The translations under genes were made by a program, and so were the position numbers. From positions 22,358 through 86,357 of the forward strand of contig JAGYOK010000004.1 in NCBI GenBank assembly GCA_018399685.1: a stretch of DNA of 64,000 nucleotides, in the 5' to 3' direction. Each line of letters begins with the position of its first letter. Position 1 is the stretch's first letter. This DNA is from Alphaproteobacteria bacterium. GTDB lineage: Bacteria; Pseudomonadota; Alphaproteobacteria; Micavibrionales; Micavibrionaceae. Positions 61,816 through 64,000 of this stretch are shown piece by piece. Under the pieces are notes generated by a model. The model did no database searches. It saw only the letters and a list, made by a program, of their open reading frames with translations, and was not told the origin of the DNA.

Positions 61816-63771
61816 ATGCCCAATCTCTCAAAAGCGAATATCCTCGCCATTGTCAACAAGGCGAACATTTCTCTAGCCCACTTTATCATAATTCAGGTTT
61901 TTCTGTTTTTGTTTATCATTGCGCTTATCCTTTCCCGCGTGGTCTACAGCGATATAAAACGCAACATGGAAGAGCAGTCTAATAATCACATTAACTACAT
62001 AACAAAAGTACAAAGCTCAAATGCCGCGGAACATTTGTGGAATAACGACAAGGAAGGGCTGGAGACAATCGCCACGGACATTATAAAAGAGCCATACATA
62101 CTTGCAGCACGTATTGCAGAGCACCCCTCTAACTCCCCTCCGCATACCCTTGTTGAAGCAGGGAGCATCGCCTTCCCTAAAGAGCAAAGCCCGAATGTTC
62201 TGAAGTTTGATCTAAAGCACACCATGCCTGACGGGGAATCCCTTAAAAACGGGCTGTTTCAAGTCTATATAGACTATGAAGGTATTGAAAACAAAGCCAC
62301 ACTCCAGACCACGAAAATCTTCACCATAGCCACACTTTTATACGCACTAATGCTAGTCATGCTCTATCTTACACTAAAGAAATCCCTCGCCCCCCTGGCC
62401 TTTATAAGCTCGCAGCTAAAAGAGACAAAGGCCACAAACATTAACCTTAAACGCCCGCTCTCCCCCATAACCAAAGAGATTAAAACCCTCTTCGATGCTC
62501 TGGATAATATGAGAGAAAAAATACATACGCACCAACAAACCCTGATTAAATCCAAAAAACAGGCCGAACACGCCAACCGCATCAAAGATGATTTTATGGC
62601 GAATATCAGCCACGAATTGCGCACTCCTTTAAACAGCATCATTGGAATTACCAGATTTCTTGATGAAGAAAAAAATCTGGATAAAGAACAAAGGGAAATG
62701 GTAACCATCGTAAAGAAATCTTCGATTTCCCTTCTTAATCTGGTTAATGACCTTCTTGATATTTCAAAAATCGAATCCGGCAATATAGTTTTAGAGCACG
62801 AACCTTTCAGCCTGAAACATTCCATAACAGACGTTTCACAAAGCTTTATGCCGCTTTGCAGCGAAAAAGGCCTCACTTTCACAATAAAAGCCGATGATCT
62901 GGAAAAAATAGTTGTTATGGGTGATTACCACCGTCTGTACAGGATAATTACAAACCTTTGCGGGAACGCCATTAAATACACGGAAAAAGGCCATGTAAAA
63001 ATCCACTGTGATACAAAAGAGATTTCCCCTGAAAAGATAGAGTTTATCTGCACTGTCGAAGATACAGGTATTGGCATACCTCAAGACAGGCTGGAAAGCA
63101 TATTTGATAAATTTATTCAAGCCGAAGGTAGTACAGAGCGTCGGTTTGGGGGGACCGGTCTGGGGCTTTGCATAACCAAGCATCTCGTAGAATTGATGGA
63201 AGGGCACATAAAAGTTGAAAGCAAGCTTGAGGAAGGCACCAAATTTACAATTAGAATTCCATTCACTATTGCAAATATTAAAAACCCCGAACTGTATCTA
63301 GAAGAAATAAAGGAAAAAACAACCATATTCCCAAACGAAACGGCTGGTACCGTATCGCCATCTCCCGCTAAAAAAGGTAAATTCAAAGATGCTCGGGTGC
63401 TGATCGCCGAAGACCATGAACTAAATCAGATTCTAATCAAAAAGCTTGTCAGCAAAATGGGGTGCAGTAATTCCAATATGGTATTTAACGGCTATGAAGC
63501 CACTCAGGCCTATGAGAATGGCAAATATGACCTGATCTTTATGGACTGCCATATGCCGGAAATGAATGGCACCGAGGCCACAAAAGCCATTCGAAAATTC
63601 GAAGAAGAAAACAAGATAGACCCGCCGGTCATAATAATTGCTCTAACGGCTGATGCCATGACCGGAGCGCGCGAGGAATGCTTAAAAAGAGGCATGGACG
63701 GGTATCTGTCAAAACCTATCGATGACCAGTTGCTTAAAGAAATAGTCAAGCAATGGTTCGACCTGAGTTAA
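61816..63771 (+). CDS. Hybrid sensor histidine kinase with C-terminal receiver domain
   Basis: Two TM segments, FMANISHELRTPLNSIIGITRFL, NAIKYTEKGHV, FGGTGLGLCITKHLVELM, REC domain VLIAEDHELNQ...DLIFMDCHMPEMNG. Confidence 0.93.
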   Translation: MPNLSKANILAIVNKANISLAHFIIIQVFLFLFIIALILSRVVYSDIKRNMEEQSNNHINYITKVQSSNAAEHLWNNDKEGLETIATDIIKEPYILAARIAEHPSNSPPHTLVEAGSIAFPKEQSPNVLKFDLKHTMPDGESLKNGLFQVYIDYEGIENKATLQTTKIFTIATLLYALMLVMLYLTLKKSLAPLAFISSQLKETKATNINLKRPLSPITKEIKTLFDALDNMREKIHTHQQTLIKSKKQAEHANRIKDDFMANISHELRTPLNSIIGITRFLDEEKNLDKEQREMVTIVKKSSISLLNLVNDLLDISKIESGNIVLEHEPFSLKHSITDVSQSFMPLCSEKGLTFTIKADDLEKIVVMGDYHRLYRIITNLCGNAIKYTEKGHVKIHCDTKEISPEKIEFICTVEDTGIGIPQDRLESIFDKFIQAEGSTERRFGGTGLGLCITKHLVELMEGHIKVESKLEEGTKFTIRIPFTIANIKNPELYLEEIKEKTTIFPNETAGTVSPSPAKKGKFKDARVLIAEDHELNQILIKKLVSKMGCSNSNMVFNGYEATQAYENGKYDLIFMDCHMPEMNGTEATKAIRKFEEENKIDPPVIIIALTADAMTGAREECLKRGMDGYLSKPIDDQLLKEIVKQWFDLS

Positions 63772-63797
63772 GATTAGCGTCTAGCCTCTGACCTCTT

Positions 63798-64000
63798 TTA
63801 TATGTTTTTAACTTTTGCGACAAATTCATCCACACGCTGTTTTAAAAACTCAGTCTGACGGCTAACCTCTTCCGAAGCACTCAAGACATCGCTGGCAGAA
63901 TTCCCAGTCGTCTGGGCTGCCTCGTTAACCCCACGTGCATTCGCATTCAGCTCGTCCACATTAGTGGCAGAGATTTGCGTATTGCGGGATATTTCCTCAG
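63798..64000 (-). CDS. C-terminal part of a methyl-accepting chemotaxis-like protein (truncated by window end)
   Basis: Minus frame reads ...EEISRNTQISATNVDELNANARGVNEAAQTTGNSASDVLSASEEVSRQTEFLKQRVDEFVAKVKNI*. Confidence 0.75.
   Translation of the reverse strand, partial: EEISRNTQISATNVDELNANARGVNEAAQTTGNSASDVLSASEEVSRQTEFLKQRVDEFVAKVKNI

Overview
This 64 kb window is a dense bacterial chromosome segment with alphaproteobacterial character. The lineage call is inference, from gene order such as atpHAGDC next to priA, and xthA/dgt/SPOR/nagZ/scpAB/tatABC. Recognisable housekeeping genes include uvrB, class I lysS, a DinG-like helicase, pabB/pabA, atpHAGDC, priA, a transaldolase/F6P aldolase, DUF484-xerC, thiL-thiD-thiE, trkH, mdh, tatABC, scpAB, nagZ, dgt and xthA, plus a hybrid histidine kinase and two chemotaxis-receptor-like genes. 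Lineage-specific islands sit between these blocks. The observations most worth a second look are: (i) a divergent pair of unusual nucleotide-handling-like genes at 32.2-35.8 kb, one a 797-aa protein with Ham1/ITPase-like and LOG-like motifs, the other a tandem deaminase whose second domain appears degenerate; (ii) a helically phased ~32-bp repeat array at ~4.06-4.21 kb whose units resemble the CtrA box TTAA-N7-TTAA; (iii) two same-orientation palindromic repeats bracketing an orphan gene (4.4-5.46 kb); (iv) an orphan-gene island at 38.5-46.8 kb with two pairs of tandem paralogs, a coiled-coil protein and two peptidoglycan-lytic enzymes; (v) a TraX/spermidine-synthase-like/TraX block and a vapBC-like cassette inserted into an otherwise conserved neighbourhood; (vi) a coiled-coil protein with four exact-length 21-aa repeats. 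No tRNA, rRNA or CRISPR array was recognised. All homology calls were made by eye from motifs; no search was run.
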